Source: Caldisphaera lagunensis DSM 15908 (GTDB lineage: Archaea > Thermoproteota > Thermoprotei_A > Sulfolobales > Acidilobaceae). From it: a stretch of 64,000 nucleotides of DNA. This document shows, one piece after another, positions 1 to 8,294 of the stretch; position 1 is the first letter of the stretch, and every line of letters starts with the position of its first letter. The stretch lies in the NCBI RefSeq assembly GCF_000317795.1, contig NC_019791.1, positions 620,001 to 684,000 of the forward strand, in the 5' to 3' direction. Under the pieces are notes generated by a model, which was not told the origin of the DNA, ran no database searches, and was given only the letters and a program-made list of their open reading frames with translations. The translations under genes and the position numbers were made by a program.

Positions 1-320
1 AAATTAAGGCCCAAGCATTATCTGGAGGGCAAAGAAAGATGCTTTCAATGGCTATGGCTTTGTTATCTAAACCAAAATTATTGATATTAGATGAACCATC
101 AGCAGGCCTATCACCATTAATGGTATCTAGGGTTGTAAAATATGTAAGTTTGTTAAAGGAGAATGGAATAACTATATTAATAGCAGAACAAAATCCATCT
201 TTTATAGATGTTGCAGATAAGGTAATGGTATTAGAATCTGGTGTAATAAAATTAATGGGTAATGCATCAGAAATAGCTAATAATAATGAGGTAAGAAAAA
301 CATTTTTCCAGGTATCATAA
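1..320 (+). CDS. livF: Branched-chain amino acid type ABC transporter ATPase, C-terminal part (cut by window edge)
   Basis: The open frame enters from the left edge (first full codon at position 3) and ends at 320. It encodes the back half of an ABC nucleotide-binding domain: signature LSGGQ at the edge, Walker B LLILDEPSAGLSP, then the switch His region replaced by IAEQN. The EPSAGLSP and AEQN forms are typical of LivF, the second ATPase of the hydrophobic amino acid uptake family. It faces the livM and livH permease genes tail to tail with a 5-bp gap, so it belongs to the same system but to another transcript. The companion ATPase LivG is not visible and may lie to the left. An internal ATG at 39 is not the start. 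Confidence 0.9.
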   Translation, partial: IKAQALSGGQRKMLSMAMALLSKPKLLILDEPSAGLSPLMVSRVVKYVSLLKENGITILIAEQNPSFIDVADKVMVLESGVIKLMGNASEIANNNEVRKTFFQVS

Positions 321-325
321 AATTT

Positions 326-1252
326 TTATGGTATATTCTTTTTAATGTATTTTTTGACAACTTGGGCTAATCCACCTGGTAAGAACAGTATCAAAAATAT
401 TAATAATATTCCAAAGAATAATTGAACATAATATGTATAAGATATGCTGAAATATTGATATATGCTATATAAAATTACTGTCCCTATTATAGGGCCTAAT
501 ATTGTTCCTAAACCACCAAAGAGTACAAATGCAATTATATATACCCCAAGGGTTAATGCAAAAACAGTTTCTGGATAGAAAAATGAAGAGTACCAGCCAT
601 ATAATGCACCAGCAACACTAGCTATTAATGCACTTATTATCCATGCAATCCCCCTAGTAACAGGAACGTTAACGCCATCTAGGTACGCTGATATAACGCT
701 ATCTTTAATTGCCCTTAGAGAAAGACCAAACCTACTTGACTTAATAAATGTTGTTAATAAAATAACAAAAACCAGAAATATTACTGATATTATGTAAGTA
801 AGATTAGGATTGTATATATTAACCAAGGAGGCGCCTAACGCTCCATTAGTATATTTAGATAGATCTGGAGATTGGATTAAATAATACATGCCTTCAAATC
901 CAGCAAGTGTAGCTATAGCAAAGTAATGAGATTTTAATCTAAATAATGGCAACAAGATTAATGCAATTATTAAATTTAAGACAAAACCAAACGCAAAAGC
1001 TTCCCATGGAACTAAACCAATTCTCATACCAATATAAACTCCATATGCCCCTGTACCAAAAAATAACATATAACCAAAAGGTAAATACCCTGTAAGCCCA
1101 TATATCAAATTTAAGCCTAATGCAACAGTAGTTATTATTATTAGATTAAAGAAGAACGCTTTGTTTGAATATATTTCAGGGCCTCCAAAGGCCAATACAA
1201 CCATTATTATTGATATTAATATAGCTGAAATATAATTTTTTTCAAACTTCAC
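326..1252 (-). CDS. livM: Branched-chain amino acid type ABC transporter permease LivM
   Basis: Integral membrane permease of the LivM class, about 309 residues, with roughly eight to ten hydrophobic segments. The middle carries the cytoplasmic coupling segment (SSRFGLSLRAIKDSVISA) typical of LivM/LivH, and the C-terminus has the family pattern GGLGTILGPIIG. It follows livH directly and overlaps its end. A strong GGAGGTG signal (1259-1265) lies 6 nt before GTG at 1252, so I prefer that start to the GTG at 1261, which is part of the signal itself. The transported substrate cannot be told from sequence; amino acids, amides or urea are all possible for this family. Confidence 0.9.
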   Translation of the reverse strand: MKFEKNYISAILISIIMVVLAFGGPEIYSNKAFFFNLIIITTVALGLNLIYGLTGYLPFGYMLFFGTGAYGVYIGMRIGLVPWEAFAFGFVLNLIIALILLPLFRLKSHYFAIATLAGFEGMYYLIQSPDLSKYTNGALGASLVNIYNPNLTYIISVIFLVFVILLTTFIKSSRFGLSLRAIKDSVISAYLDGVNVPVTRGIAWIISALIASVAGALYGWYSSFFYPETVFALTLGVYIIAFVLFGGLGTILGPIIGTVILYSIYQYFSISYTYYVQLFFGILLIFLILFLPGGLAQVVKKYIKKNIP

Positions 1253-2132
1253 GTTGTACACCTCCTAAAATCCCTCCAGGTCTGATAACAACGATTGCAA
1301 GTAATGCAAAAAATGTTATAGCAAGACTAAGTCCAGAGATATAGACTTGTAAAAGCTCGTAGAATACGCCAAAAACTAAGCCACCAATTATTGTGCTTAA
1401 TGGGTTACCTAGCGCTCCTATTATAACTATTGTAAATGCTAATATAGTAATAAAATCACCCATGCTCGGATAAATGGTACCTAATATATAAGGTCCAATA
1501 GCCCCAGCCATTCCAGCTACTCCAAATCCATAGGCAAAAGTAATTAGAGTGACCCATCTTGGATTAATTCCAAAGCTTATTGCTTGCTCTTTATTTTGCA
1601 TAAGGGCTTTTGTTGCCTTACCTAGCATTGTTTTATTTAAGTATAAATATGTTATAGCTAGTATTATAACAGATAATGCTGATATGGCAAGATAGATTTT
1701 AGGGGTTCTAAATCCAAATAATGTAAAGGATCCTCCTAATAAGGCACTATTTGGTAAAGCATGATAATAATTTCCAAATATTAAAAAGGATATAGCTTCA
1801 ATTGCCAAAGAAAGTCCAAAGAATGCAGTAAAGGAATTCATTTCTGGATCATTGCTTGATTCTAATTTTGGTACAAAAGCAAAGTAAATTAATATTCCTA
1901 ACAAGAAAAATATTGGAAAAGCTATTACAAAGCTTAACCCTACCTTTATGCTATAGTAAATTAAAAAATAATATGCCATGTATGAACCTAACATTACAAT
2001 ATCTCCATGAGACAAGTTTATCATTCTTACTACTCCAAAGACTAAATTTAGTCCCAATGCCATAAATGCATAATAAATTCCTAACAATAAGCCTATAGCT
2101 ATTGTATATGGCAATAGACTTGGCACAGCCAA
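1242..2132 (-). CDS. livH: Branched-chain amino acid type ABC transporter permease LivH
   Basis: Partner permease of LivM, about 297 residues and strongly hydrophobic. The N-terminal half shows the LivH pattern GLNLVFGVVRMINLSHGD; the central loop NPRWVTLITFAYGFGVAG and the ending VIRPGGILGG also fit. A GGTG at 2140-2143 sits 7 nt before TTG at 2132, which I take as the start; GTG at 2138 is the alternative. No gene of the system lies directly upstream, and the probable binding protein is about 6 kb away on the same strand at 8295-9596. That is a looser arrangement than the usual livK-H-M-G-F order. Confidence 0.9.
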   Translation of the reverse strand: MAVPSLLPYTIAIGLLLGIYYAFMALGLNLVFGVVRMINLSHGDIVMLGSYMAYYFLIYYSIKVGLSFVIAFPIFFLLGILIYFAFVPKLESSNDPEMNSFTAFFGLSLAIEAISFLIFGNYYHALPNSALLGGSFTLFGFRTPKIYLAISALSVIILAITYLYLNKTMLGKATKALMQNKEQAISFGINPRWVTLITFAYGFGVAGMAGAIGPYILGTIYPSMGDFITILAFTIVIIGALGNPLSTIIGGLVFGVFYELLQVYISGLSLAITFFALLAIVVIRPGGILGGVQREV

Positions 2133-2266
2133 ATGCACACACCTTTGTGTATCAAAGTTTACATATTGTGTTAGGATTAAAAACCTTTTTAATTGAATAT
2201 TTATGCATAGAAATTTTAGTCGTCAAATAAAATTATATATTTAGACTTTTTTTGACTTTAGTTTAA

Positions 2267-2545
2267 ATGATATGTGGGAACACTGAAGTGAAAAAAATGA
2301 GGGCTCATGACGCATTAAGGAAAACTTTTCTTAAGTTTAATGTTCAGGCAGATCCATATACATTAATGGAACTTGAAAGTTTTGTAATAATAAGCAGAAA
2401 TAAAGATAAAAATAACAAAAATTATCAAAGTCTAGTATCTAATTTGGAATTAGTTTTAACTAGACAGGAAATAGATAATGCTAAAGATATTTCAAAAAAG
2501 ATGGCTGATTTTATCTTAGATTTATGTAAAGATGGGTGCGAATAA
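2267..2545 (+). CDS. Small hypothetical protein upstream of DHH phosphoesterase
   Basis: A 92-residue, mostly helical, charged frame that I do not recognise. Its stop overlaps the next gene's start as TAATG, so the two are probably translated together. A TATA-like stretch (TTATATATT, 2232-2240) lies about 27 nt before ATG 2267, consistent with a leaderless start there. A second possibility is ATG 2297, preceded by AGTGAAAAAA, which resembles the start signal used elsewhere in this window. No signal peptide, membrane segment or cysteine motif is visible. Confidence 0.6.
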   Translation: MICGNTEVKKMRAHDALRKTFLKFNVQADPYTLMELESFVIISRNKDKNNKNYQSLVSNLELVLTRQEIDNAKDISKKMADFILDLCKDGCE

Positions 2546-3615
2546 TGCAGCTTGAAAATAAACAATTAATGAGACTTATATCAAATAGTAATCCATTAAT
2601 AATTCATCATTGGGACGCTGATGGGGTAATTTCAGCAACTACTTTAGCAAGCTACATAGGTCAAGGAATAGATTTTGAGTCTCCTCCTTTTAGGTATAGC
2701 CTAGATAAAAATTATCTCGAATTACTATCTTTAAGATCAGAAAATCATGATGTAGTCATTATAGTTGATCTTAATTTGCCATCAAAGGCATTAATGGAAA
2801 TTAGTGTATCAACAAATAAACCAGTTATTTCTATAGATCATCATACTACTAATGATATTCCAAAATCTTTATCTATAGTTTACTATAATCCAGCTAAGAA
2901 CGGTGATCCTGAAGGATTATGGCCAAGCGCTGCACATGTAATTGCTCTTTTAACTGGAACATATGATCCGCTACTTATTTCAACTAGTATAATAGGGGAT
3001 CTTGATAATGAGGCAAAAAACAATAGGATTTTTAAAAAGTACATGGATGAAATAGGATTGGATCCTGAAAATGATTTTAATATACCTAAAGAATGTGCAA
3101 TGCAAGTTTGGGGAGCAGAAGCATTAGGAAAAATAGATATCATAAAAAATTTGCCTACAGTATTAGCATATGGAGGCATAGATCCTTGCGCAGCATTAAT
3201 GAGAGATCCCGTATTAACAATGCTAAAAAATGAGGCAGAAGAAGAACTAAGTAATTTAATTAGCAAAGCCGATGCACAATTAGAAAAGGTATTTGATTAT
3301 TTTTATGCTGTTTTGATTAATGGTAATGGAAGATTAATTAGCAAAATCTCACGAACTCTTGCTTCTAAATATCCTGATAAATTGATTATGATTGGATATT
3401 TGGCAAAAAGTACAAACGATGCATCGATATATATAAGAACTAAAAGGAATGATATTAATTTTTCAGCAATTTCAGAAAAAATAAAAAAGTTAGGTTATCA
3501 AGTTGGAGGTAAAAATCAAGCAAATAATAACGTAATAGGAGTTGAAATTAAACCTGAATCTCTTAATGAAGCATATAATAATATTGTTGAAGTTATTAAG
3601 AAAGAACTAAGTTAA
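2545..3615 (+). CDS. DHH/DHHA1 family phosphoesterase
   Basis: About 356 residues. The DHH domain carries motif I as HHWDADG (residues 21-27), motif II VDLN (about 74-77), motif III DHH (98-100) and a downstream GDLDNEA that fits the fourth metal-binding Asp motif. A C-terminal GGKNQANNN matches the glycine-rich substrate loop of DHHA1. The metal ligands are present, so it should be an active Mn-dependent phosphodiesterase or exonuclease of the RecJ/NrnA/GdpP superfamily; which substrate is not clear. ATG 2545 has GGTG at 2535-2538 with 6-nt spacing; GTG 2536 is less likely. Its end overlaps the convergent reductase gene by 9 bp. Confidence 0.85.
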   Translation: MQLENKQLMRLISNSNPLIIHHWDADGVISATTLASYIGQGIDFESPPFRYSLDKNYLELLSLRSENHDVVIIVDLNLPSKALMEISVSTNKPVISIDHHTTNDIPKSLSIVYYNPAKNGDPEGLWPSAAHVIALLTGTYDPLLISTSIIGDLDNEAKNNRIFKKYMDEIGLDPENDFNIPKECAMQVWGAEALGKIDIIKNLPTVLAYGGIDPCAALMRDPVLTMLKNEAEEELSNLISKADAQLEKVFDYFYAVLINGNGRLISKISRTLASKYPDKLIMIGYLAKSTNDASIYIRTKRNDINFSAISEKIKKLGYQVGGKNQANNNVIGVEIKPESLNEAYNNIVEVIKKELS

Positions 3616-4749
3616 GAAGTCTTTTAATAAGTTGTTCCCTAATGTAAAAAATGCTTTTGGATTGTTTGCCATAAAATATAGAAGGAATTTATATGAATCC
3701 TTATTTTTAAAAGTTTTCGATATAATATCATTGTGTAAATCATAATCTATCTCTCCATTTAAATTTTTTAAGATATCAGTTCTTTTAGAGATTTCTATGA
3801 GCTCTCTAACAATTTCAGGATTTTTATGAAGATATATGGATAAATTGTTTGTTTTCTTAAGAATCCTTAAAACGTAGCTTATAGAAAATTCTAGAGAATC
3901 AAGTATATTAAATCCTTTATTTATTAATGAGTATGCAAGATATGCAGTTAATGAATTTGGAAATAGCCCTCCTCCAGTTAAAGGTTTTGTTAAGCCTATG
4001 TTATCCCCCATTGCAATCAATTTATTTTTTCTGAACTCTACCTTATTAATGCCTGATATAATTAATCCACCATAAGTATTACATGGTTTAGATTTGATAT
4101 TAAAATACTTTATAGCATTTTGTTGAGCAATAACAAGTCTCTTGGGATCTTCAGCACCAGTACCAACAATTACCTTATTCCCTAAAGGTACATACCATGA
4201 AAAGAAATTATGGGATGTTATGTTATCAAATACAACATCAAAATTGCTTTTATAATCATCTAAACAAAATTCTTGGTTAATACCATATATTAACCTACCA
4301 GAAAACCCAAGACCATATTTTTTATGAAGGAAGCCATTAACTCCATCAGAAATAATTATGGCATCATAATTTTTTTCATTGATATCATCTAAATTATAAA
4401 TTCTTGATTTCAAAAAGACCTTTCCTCCTTTATCAATAAAATTATTTAATAAATCATTTTCAAGCTTTACTCTATCTAGTTTAATTATAGGTTCCTTTGT
4501 GTATAATTTAGCAGAATTGCCATAACTTTTTATATTTACACCTTTAAATTCTTTTAAGATGTTTTTCTTTGATACATTACCAATTAATTTTGATGTTAGA
4601 CTTGAAACAATTCCAGTGCAATGCTCAGGTATTCCTGTTTTGCTATGTTCTTCATATAGATCTACATCTATATTTGCCTTAAGCATGTAATTAGAAATTA
4701 TTAATCCTGCAAATCCTGCTCCAATTACTGCAATCTTCAAATTGTTCAT
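3607..4749 (-). CDS. Geranylgeranyl reductase family FAD-dependent oxidoreductase
   Basis: A 380-residue flavoprotein. The dinucleotide-binding Rossmann motif VIGAGFAG is at residues 8-15, followed by the acidic strand end DLYEE. The segment PEHCTGIV and the later SWYVPLGNKVIVGTG correspond to the substrate-pocket signatures of geranylgeranyl reductases, and AMGDNIGLTKPLTGGG is the second FAD motif. This family saturates the isoprenoid chains of archaeal lipids or prenyl quinones. A paralogue lies at 20598-21653. TTG 4740, preceded by GGATG, is an alternative start that removes three residues. Confidence 0.85.
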   Translation of the reverse strand: MNNLKIAVIGAGFAGLIISNYMLKANIDVDLYEEHSKTGIPEHCTGIVSSLTSKLIGNVSKKNILKEFKGVNIKSYGNSAKLYTKEPIIKLDRVKLENDLLNNFIDKGGKVFLKSRIYNLDDINEKNYDAIIISDGVNGFLHKKYGLGFSGRLIYGINQEFCLDDYKSNFDVVFDNITSHNFFSWYVPLGNKVIVGTGAEDPKRLVIAQQNAIKYFNIKSKPCNTYGGLIISGINKVEFRKNKLIAMGDNIGLTKPLTGGGLFPNSLTAYLAYSLINKGFNILDSLEFSISYVLRILKKTNNLSIYLHKNPEIVRELIEISKRTDILKNLNGEIDYDLHNDIISKTFKNKDSYKFLLYFMANNPKAFFTLGNNLLKDFLT

Positions 4750-5059
4750 CCTTTGATTTTAGTGTTTTCTCCACTTTCTTAACTGGATGTTCAAAGTAGT
4801 TAATCATTTCTTCTTTATATTTATTTATGTTAGATAGTAATAAAATCATTTTAGTAATAAATCTAATTAGAAGTTTTTATAGTATGTGGAAATAACATTA
4901 ATATGTTCATTATATTTGTTTATTTTAAATTAAAATGATTTGTGTAAATTGCCTCGACTTTTCAAACTGATATCTTTACATTGCTATAATCTCTTGCTTC
5001 TTAGGATCTCGTTTTTTATTAACATAGATATTTTAAGGTTGAAATGATCAAAGTAATTC
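4750..5059. other. Intergenic, no gene supported
   Basis: AT-rich spacer between the reductase gene and the first 43-bp repeat. A 52-codon minus-strand frame (4691-4849) overlaps the reductase start; I found no support for it beyond being open. Confidence 0.5.
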
Positions 5060-5102
5060 ATCCTTCTCGCAAAAGACCCCGTCTGTGAAGGCGGGTAGTT
5101 TA
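5060..5102 (+). repeat. 43-bp direct repeat, copy 1 (before tRNA-Ser)
   Basis: Identical over 43 bp to 5470-5512. It contains a hairpin: CCCGTC (5079-5084) can pair with GGCGGG (5089-5094, with one G-T pair) across a 6-nt loop. Its GC content is far above the surroundings. The end of the repeat runs into a TATA-like stretch (about 5099-5108) placed about 30 nt before tRNA-Ser. The reverse complement, with CTACCCGCCTTCACAG, resembles hairpin ends associated with IS200/IS605-type tnpB elements; that link is from memory and unproven. Confidence 0.85.
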
Positions 5103-5136
5103 TATTAAGAGCCCCAGAAATATAGATTAAACAGGT

Positions 5137-5221
5137 GCCGGGGTGGCCGAGCGGTCTAAGGCGGCGGGCTCGAGACCCGTTGTCCAATAAGGACGCGTGG
5201 GTTCAAATCCCACCCCCGGCG
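5137..5221 (+). tRNA. tRNA-Ser (anticodon CGA)
   Basis: Acceptor GCCGGGG pairs with CCCCGGC, with discriminator G at 5221. The anticodon loop CTCGAGA gives anticodon CGA (codon UCG). A class II variable arm (GTCC...GGAC) and a T loop GTTCAAATC are present. No intron and no encoded CCA; a T-rich stretch follows at 5223-5229 and may end transcription. The gene sits between two identical 43-bp repeats together with tRNA-Pro. Confidence 0.95.
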
Positions 5222-5361
5222 TCTTTTTATTATTTTAAAAATAATTTAAAATTAAATATATTTTTATATTTAAATATTTTAAAAATGAGCAATAATTTAA
5301 CTATATATAAAAATAAATGTGGCATAAAACTTATTTACGCTTTGGAACAGGATTAATGCGA

Positions 5362-5435
5362 GGGGCCGTCGTCTAGCCTGGTAGGATGCGAGGCTTGGGC
5401 CCTCGTGGTCCGGGGTTCAAATCCCCGCGGCCCCA
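5362..5435 (+). tRNA. tRNA-Pro (anticodon TGG)
   Basis: Acceptor GGGGCCG pairs with CGGCCCC; discriminator A at 5435, followed by CC but not a full CCA. Anticodon stem CGAGG/CCTCG encloses CTTGGGC, giving anticodon TGG. The T arm is CGGGG TTCAAAT CCCCG. No intron. A run of T follows (5440-5443). It is the second tRNA inside the pair of 43-bp repeats. Confidence 0.95.
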
Positions 5436-5469
5436 CCGTTTTTCTAAATGGCTTTTGAAAATTCTGTTT

Positions 5470-5512
5470 ATCCTTCTCGCAAAAGACCCCGTCTGTGAAG
5501 GCGGGTAGTTTA
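5470..5512 (+). repeat. 43-bp direct repeat, copy 2 (after tRNA-Pro)
   Basis: Identical to 5060-5102 and in the same orientation, 410 bp downstream. Identity stops abruptly on both sides. This copy lies about 35 bp past tRNA-Pro and marks the left border of the decayed accessory region. Confidence 0.85.
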
Positions 5513-5963
5513 CTTCTTGCAGAGTATGTTATTTATATTAGTTGGAAATTTATATACCAAAACATAGCTCATATATAAATGAAGGTATGGATCTAGTAAC
5601 AATAAGCTAGGGATGAAGGATACCATATTATAGGAAACATAAATACATCTGTAATAGAGAAAGTTTAATAAAAATGAAGAAGGATAATTTTAAGAATTTT
5701 TATTTTTTCCCTTATTAATGTAATTATAATAAAAAAGTAGTTTACTTTTATTTTTAATTAAAAGGTAAATTTATCATAGATATATTTACTAAAAAGTTTA
5801 GTATTTAGCTATATTATTTAGTTATATTAATAGCATTTAAATTTGCATGGCTATTTAAAGAAATTAAAAAAATATTGAAACAAGGTAAAAGTTACAAATG
5901 AGAAAAATATGAGAAAAAAAGATAATGAAAATTTGCATCAATAAGGTTAAGATTTTTAATTGC
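5513..5963. other. Intergenic, no gene supported
   Basis: Very AT-rich stretch after the second 43-bp repeat. I see no open frame with a plausible start, no RNA fold and no tRNA 3'-end copy that would mark an attachment site. Confidence 0.5.
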
Positions 5964-5989
5964 AATTGTTAACCGGGGAGTTAACAATT
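5964..5989. repeat. 10-bp perfect inverted repeat with 6-nt loop
   Basis: AATTGTTAAC (5964-5973) is the exact reverse complement of GTTAACAATT (5980-5989), with CGGGGA between. It lies 22 bp before the remnant of an exported-protein gene. It could be a transcription-stop hairpin, an operator or part of a mobile-element end; nothing in the sequence decides. Confidence 0.6.
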
Positions 5990-6011
5990 AATTTAATTTT
6001 ATCTAATTTAA

Positions 6012-6497
6012 TGGGATAACCAAGCAGGCCAGCCAATACCAATATCTCTTTTTAATCAGACATGTCCAATACCAAATACACATGCACCTATTGATTGGCA
6101 GGATTATGAATATAACATTACTTTAAACAAAACAGTAGGTCCAGGAATTGAGGAGGTAGTAGGCTCTTATGTTAATTTTGAGGAAGGCAATATACAGCCA
6201 GAAATTGGCTCAGTATTAGATGTTGGCTCAGCATTAGCGTATACAACAGGAGTAGCATCTCTAGCATCAAGTATTGGAGCTCCATTAAGTGTTGTTGCCT
6301 TCACAGTTTCATCAATTTTAAACTCAGTTCAATTTAGCAGTTATTCAGTAGCTATTACAATTGCTCATATAGATGTAAACAATAACTTACCTGTTAGTAC
6401 ATCAGTATATATTTCTAACATGACACCACTATACATATCTTATGGAGTTGATAACTATACATTACCTAGGGAATTAGTATTGATAAATGCAACATAA
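6012..6497 (+). pseudogene. Headless fragment of an exported or cell-surface protein
   Basis: An open frame of 161 codons begins right after a TAA (6009-6011) and ends at TAA 6495-6497 without any start codon in its first 100 codons. The product is rich in Asn, Ser, Thr and small residues, has several N-glycosylation-like NxT/NxS sites (for example NIT, NQT, NAT), and a glycine/alanine/serine-rich stretch in the middle. These are features of archaeal extracellular proteins. There is no signal peptide because the 5' part is missing. I could not assign a family. It is best read as the C-terminal remnant of a larger gene. Confidence 0.5.
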
Positions 6498-6693
6498 TTA
6501 TATAACAAATAACAGAAGTAATTTATATGCTATCTTTTCCCGAATTTTATTTTTATGAATAAAAATATTTATTATCATTGTTTTATCACATTGTTAATAC
6601 CTTTTTCATATCTTAAATGTTTTTTTAAGAATTATTTTGTATAAAAAATTTTGGATCTACCATAGAAAGGGCAAGACTTGCCTTCTTTTTTTG

Positions 6694-6930
6694 TCAGAAT
6701 TGCTCATAATTAAGCTTCAAAGTCTCTAGCAATGCCTTTCTAACTCTTGGATTTTTTCTCCAAAACTCTAAGTCAGCCTCTAGGGACTCCCACAACCACT
6801 TGTCCCTTATCTCAAACCACTTCACACCGAGCCTCCTTACCATTTCAGCCTCCCATCTTGCATGGTGTATAATCTCCTCCAAATTCCTGCTCTTCTCATC
6901 CTCAAGCTCTTCTATGTAGTTCTCTACCAT
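6694..6930 (-). CDS. Small hypothetical protein downstream of nucleotidyltransferase remnant
   Basis: A 78-residue, highly charged and probably all-helical protein rich in Glu, Arg, Lys and Trp. GGTGATTTGGT precedes ATG 6930. It starts 24 bp after the end of the nucleotidyltransferase remnant on the same strand, so the two look like an old two-gene operon. Local GC content is clearly higher than in the neighbouring core genes, suggesting transfer. The pairing with an AbiEii-like nucleotidyltransferase would fit a toxin-antitoxin or defence pair, but I do not recognise the family, and the gene may no longer be functional. Confidence 0.5.
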   Translation of the reverse strand: MVENYIEELEDEKSRNLEEIIHHARWEAEMVRRLGVKWFEIRDKWLWESLEADLEFWRKNPRVRKALLETLKLNYEQF

Positions 6931-6954
6931 ACCAAATCACCTATTAAGCACATC

Positions 6955-7504
6955 TCAATCAACTCTTAGCCTCTCGCACCAGAGCTCCAACTCCTTCTGG
7001 TCTAATTGTTCTTTGAAAAGCGTGTACAGAAATATTGCATCACCTATATCCTTATCGGATCCTAAACGCAGCTTATATGATATCTGTAATTCTAGGGGGA
7101 TATCTTAAGTGTGTATTCTCTGTTCACAAAAACACTTATGCTGTTCTCAATAGCATACTTGTGTAGGTTGGTTGATGCCAGCTTAAATTCTATGTTAGGC
7201 AGAATTATGTCTTTGTAGATAAACCTGACCGCATGGCTTTTTGATAAATAATTCCTGTATAGGTGCTTCAAAGATTCTTCTGAATAAATATCACCTTGCA
7301 TAACTGTGAATCCGTTGCGTGATGCTTTTCTACACAACTCTAGAAATAACTTTTCATCAACCCCCTCAGCTATGAAATCTATATCATCACTTCTCTAGCT
7401 CTCCCGAAGAGTATTGCCACGTAATCAGCAACTATCGAATACTTTATATTAAGATCTTCAAGCACATTATCAAATGCTAGTGCCACAAGATCTTCCGGTG
7501 CCAA
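6955..7504 (-). pseudogene. Frameshifted nucleotidyltransferase (AbiEii-like family)
   Basis: Three minus-strand frames join into one recognisable protein. Part 1 (from about 7504, TTG) includes VADYVAILFGRAR; part 2 starts with RSDDIDFIAEG, the nucleotidyltransferase active-site motif (G-x-x-R-x-x-D-x-D), and runs to a TAG at 7092-7094; part 3 continues with KLRLGSDKDIGDAIFLY to the stop at 6955-6957. The joins need a shift near 7384-7396 and one at the G run 7095-7099 (five bases where six would keep frame). A 43-residue frame at 7477-7608 may be an upstream piece. Two breaks argue for true decay rather than one sequencing slip. Confidence 0.65.
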
Positions 7505-7653
7505 CTACTCTTATAGAGATGGATTGTCCTACGACTCTCATCAAATGTTATGCTCTGGTCATCCTTACTTTCTTCATGAGACGAATTTTCGTGGAAATCC
7601 TTAACCATATACGCCAAGCCTTCTACCACTATACTTGTTGTTAAGTTAGTTGC

Positions 7654-7819
7654 TTAATTCTTATTAGCTTCTCTTGAGCCTCGGCTACTTGGCTCAATCA
7701 ACCTCCCTTTTGGCTTACAGCTTTCACTCTTCTTCGAGGATCCCTTCATTCGCAAGCTCATTTCGGGTAGTGTCATCTACTAGCCGCTCGTGATGTATAT
7801 GTAGTGTTACACACTACCC
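7654..7819 (-). mobile_element. Possible transposon remnant: tnpB-tail-like frame and inverted repeat
   Basis: A 35-residue minus-strand frame (7654-7761) begins MSLRMKGSSKKS and ends with a Ser/Arg/Lys-rich tail, a composition I associate with the ends of some archaeal TnpB proteins. Just upstream in the same direction is a 9-bp perfect inverted repeat, GGGTAGTGT (7765-7773) and ACACTACCC (7811-7819). No catalytic part of a transposase can be read. The call rests on weak resemblance. Confidence 0.25.
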
Positions 7820-8294
7820 AACGCTTCGTTTATACCACTCGATCTTGCTATGCAAGATTTCCAACTCACTTTGGGCACATTACACAATACAAGGAAAGGA
7901 GCTTAGGAGATGCTTGACCTTACGATGCCGCTTTGCTTAATACGTAAGTGTTTAAATAATGTTTATGGAATGACTATTGAAGGGATATTTAACAATGAAG
8001 AGTTTTTAACAATATGCTTATATATAATACTAAAATTCATTTATATGGTAAAATGCCATAAGCCAAAAATACATCAAAAAATTGCCGGTATTTTTGGGGC
8101 AATATAATATCATAGATGAAAAACTAAAGGAAATAGGTTTGCATCTAAGCGAAAGATTGCTATAGAAATGCTATTTCCATATATAAAATTAAAAATCTTA
8201 GTCATGATAGGCTTGCAAGGGCTGATAGAATAAGAAAAAAAATTATCAGTAATCATACAAACACTTAAAAAAAAAACAATGGTTTAAATATAGA
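7820..8294. other. Intergenic, decayed sequence without a supported gene
   Basis: Short frames in several registers (one of 65 codons at 7910-8107, others of 20-40 codons) without start signals or recognisable motifs. The mixture looks like degraded coding sequence belonging to the accessory island. Confidence 0.4.

Noticed and set aside
4691-4849. 52-codon minus-strand frame overlapping the reductase start
   Set aside because: It overlaps a certain gene by 59 bp, has no ribosome site and shows no known pattern.
5513-8294. Integrated element using a tRNA as attachment site
   Set aside because: No second copy of the tRNA-Pro or tRNA-Ser 3' end and no integrase motif could be found in the island.
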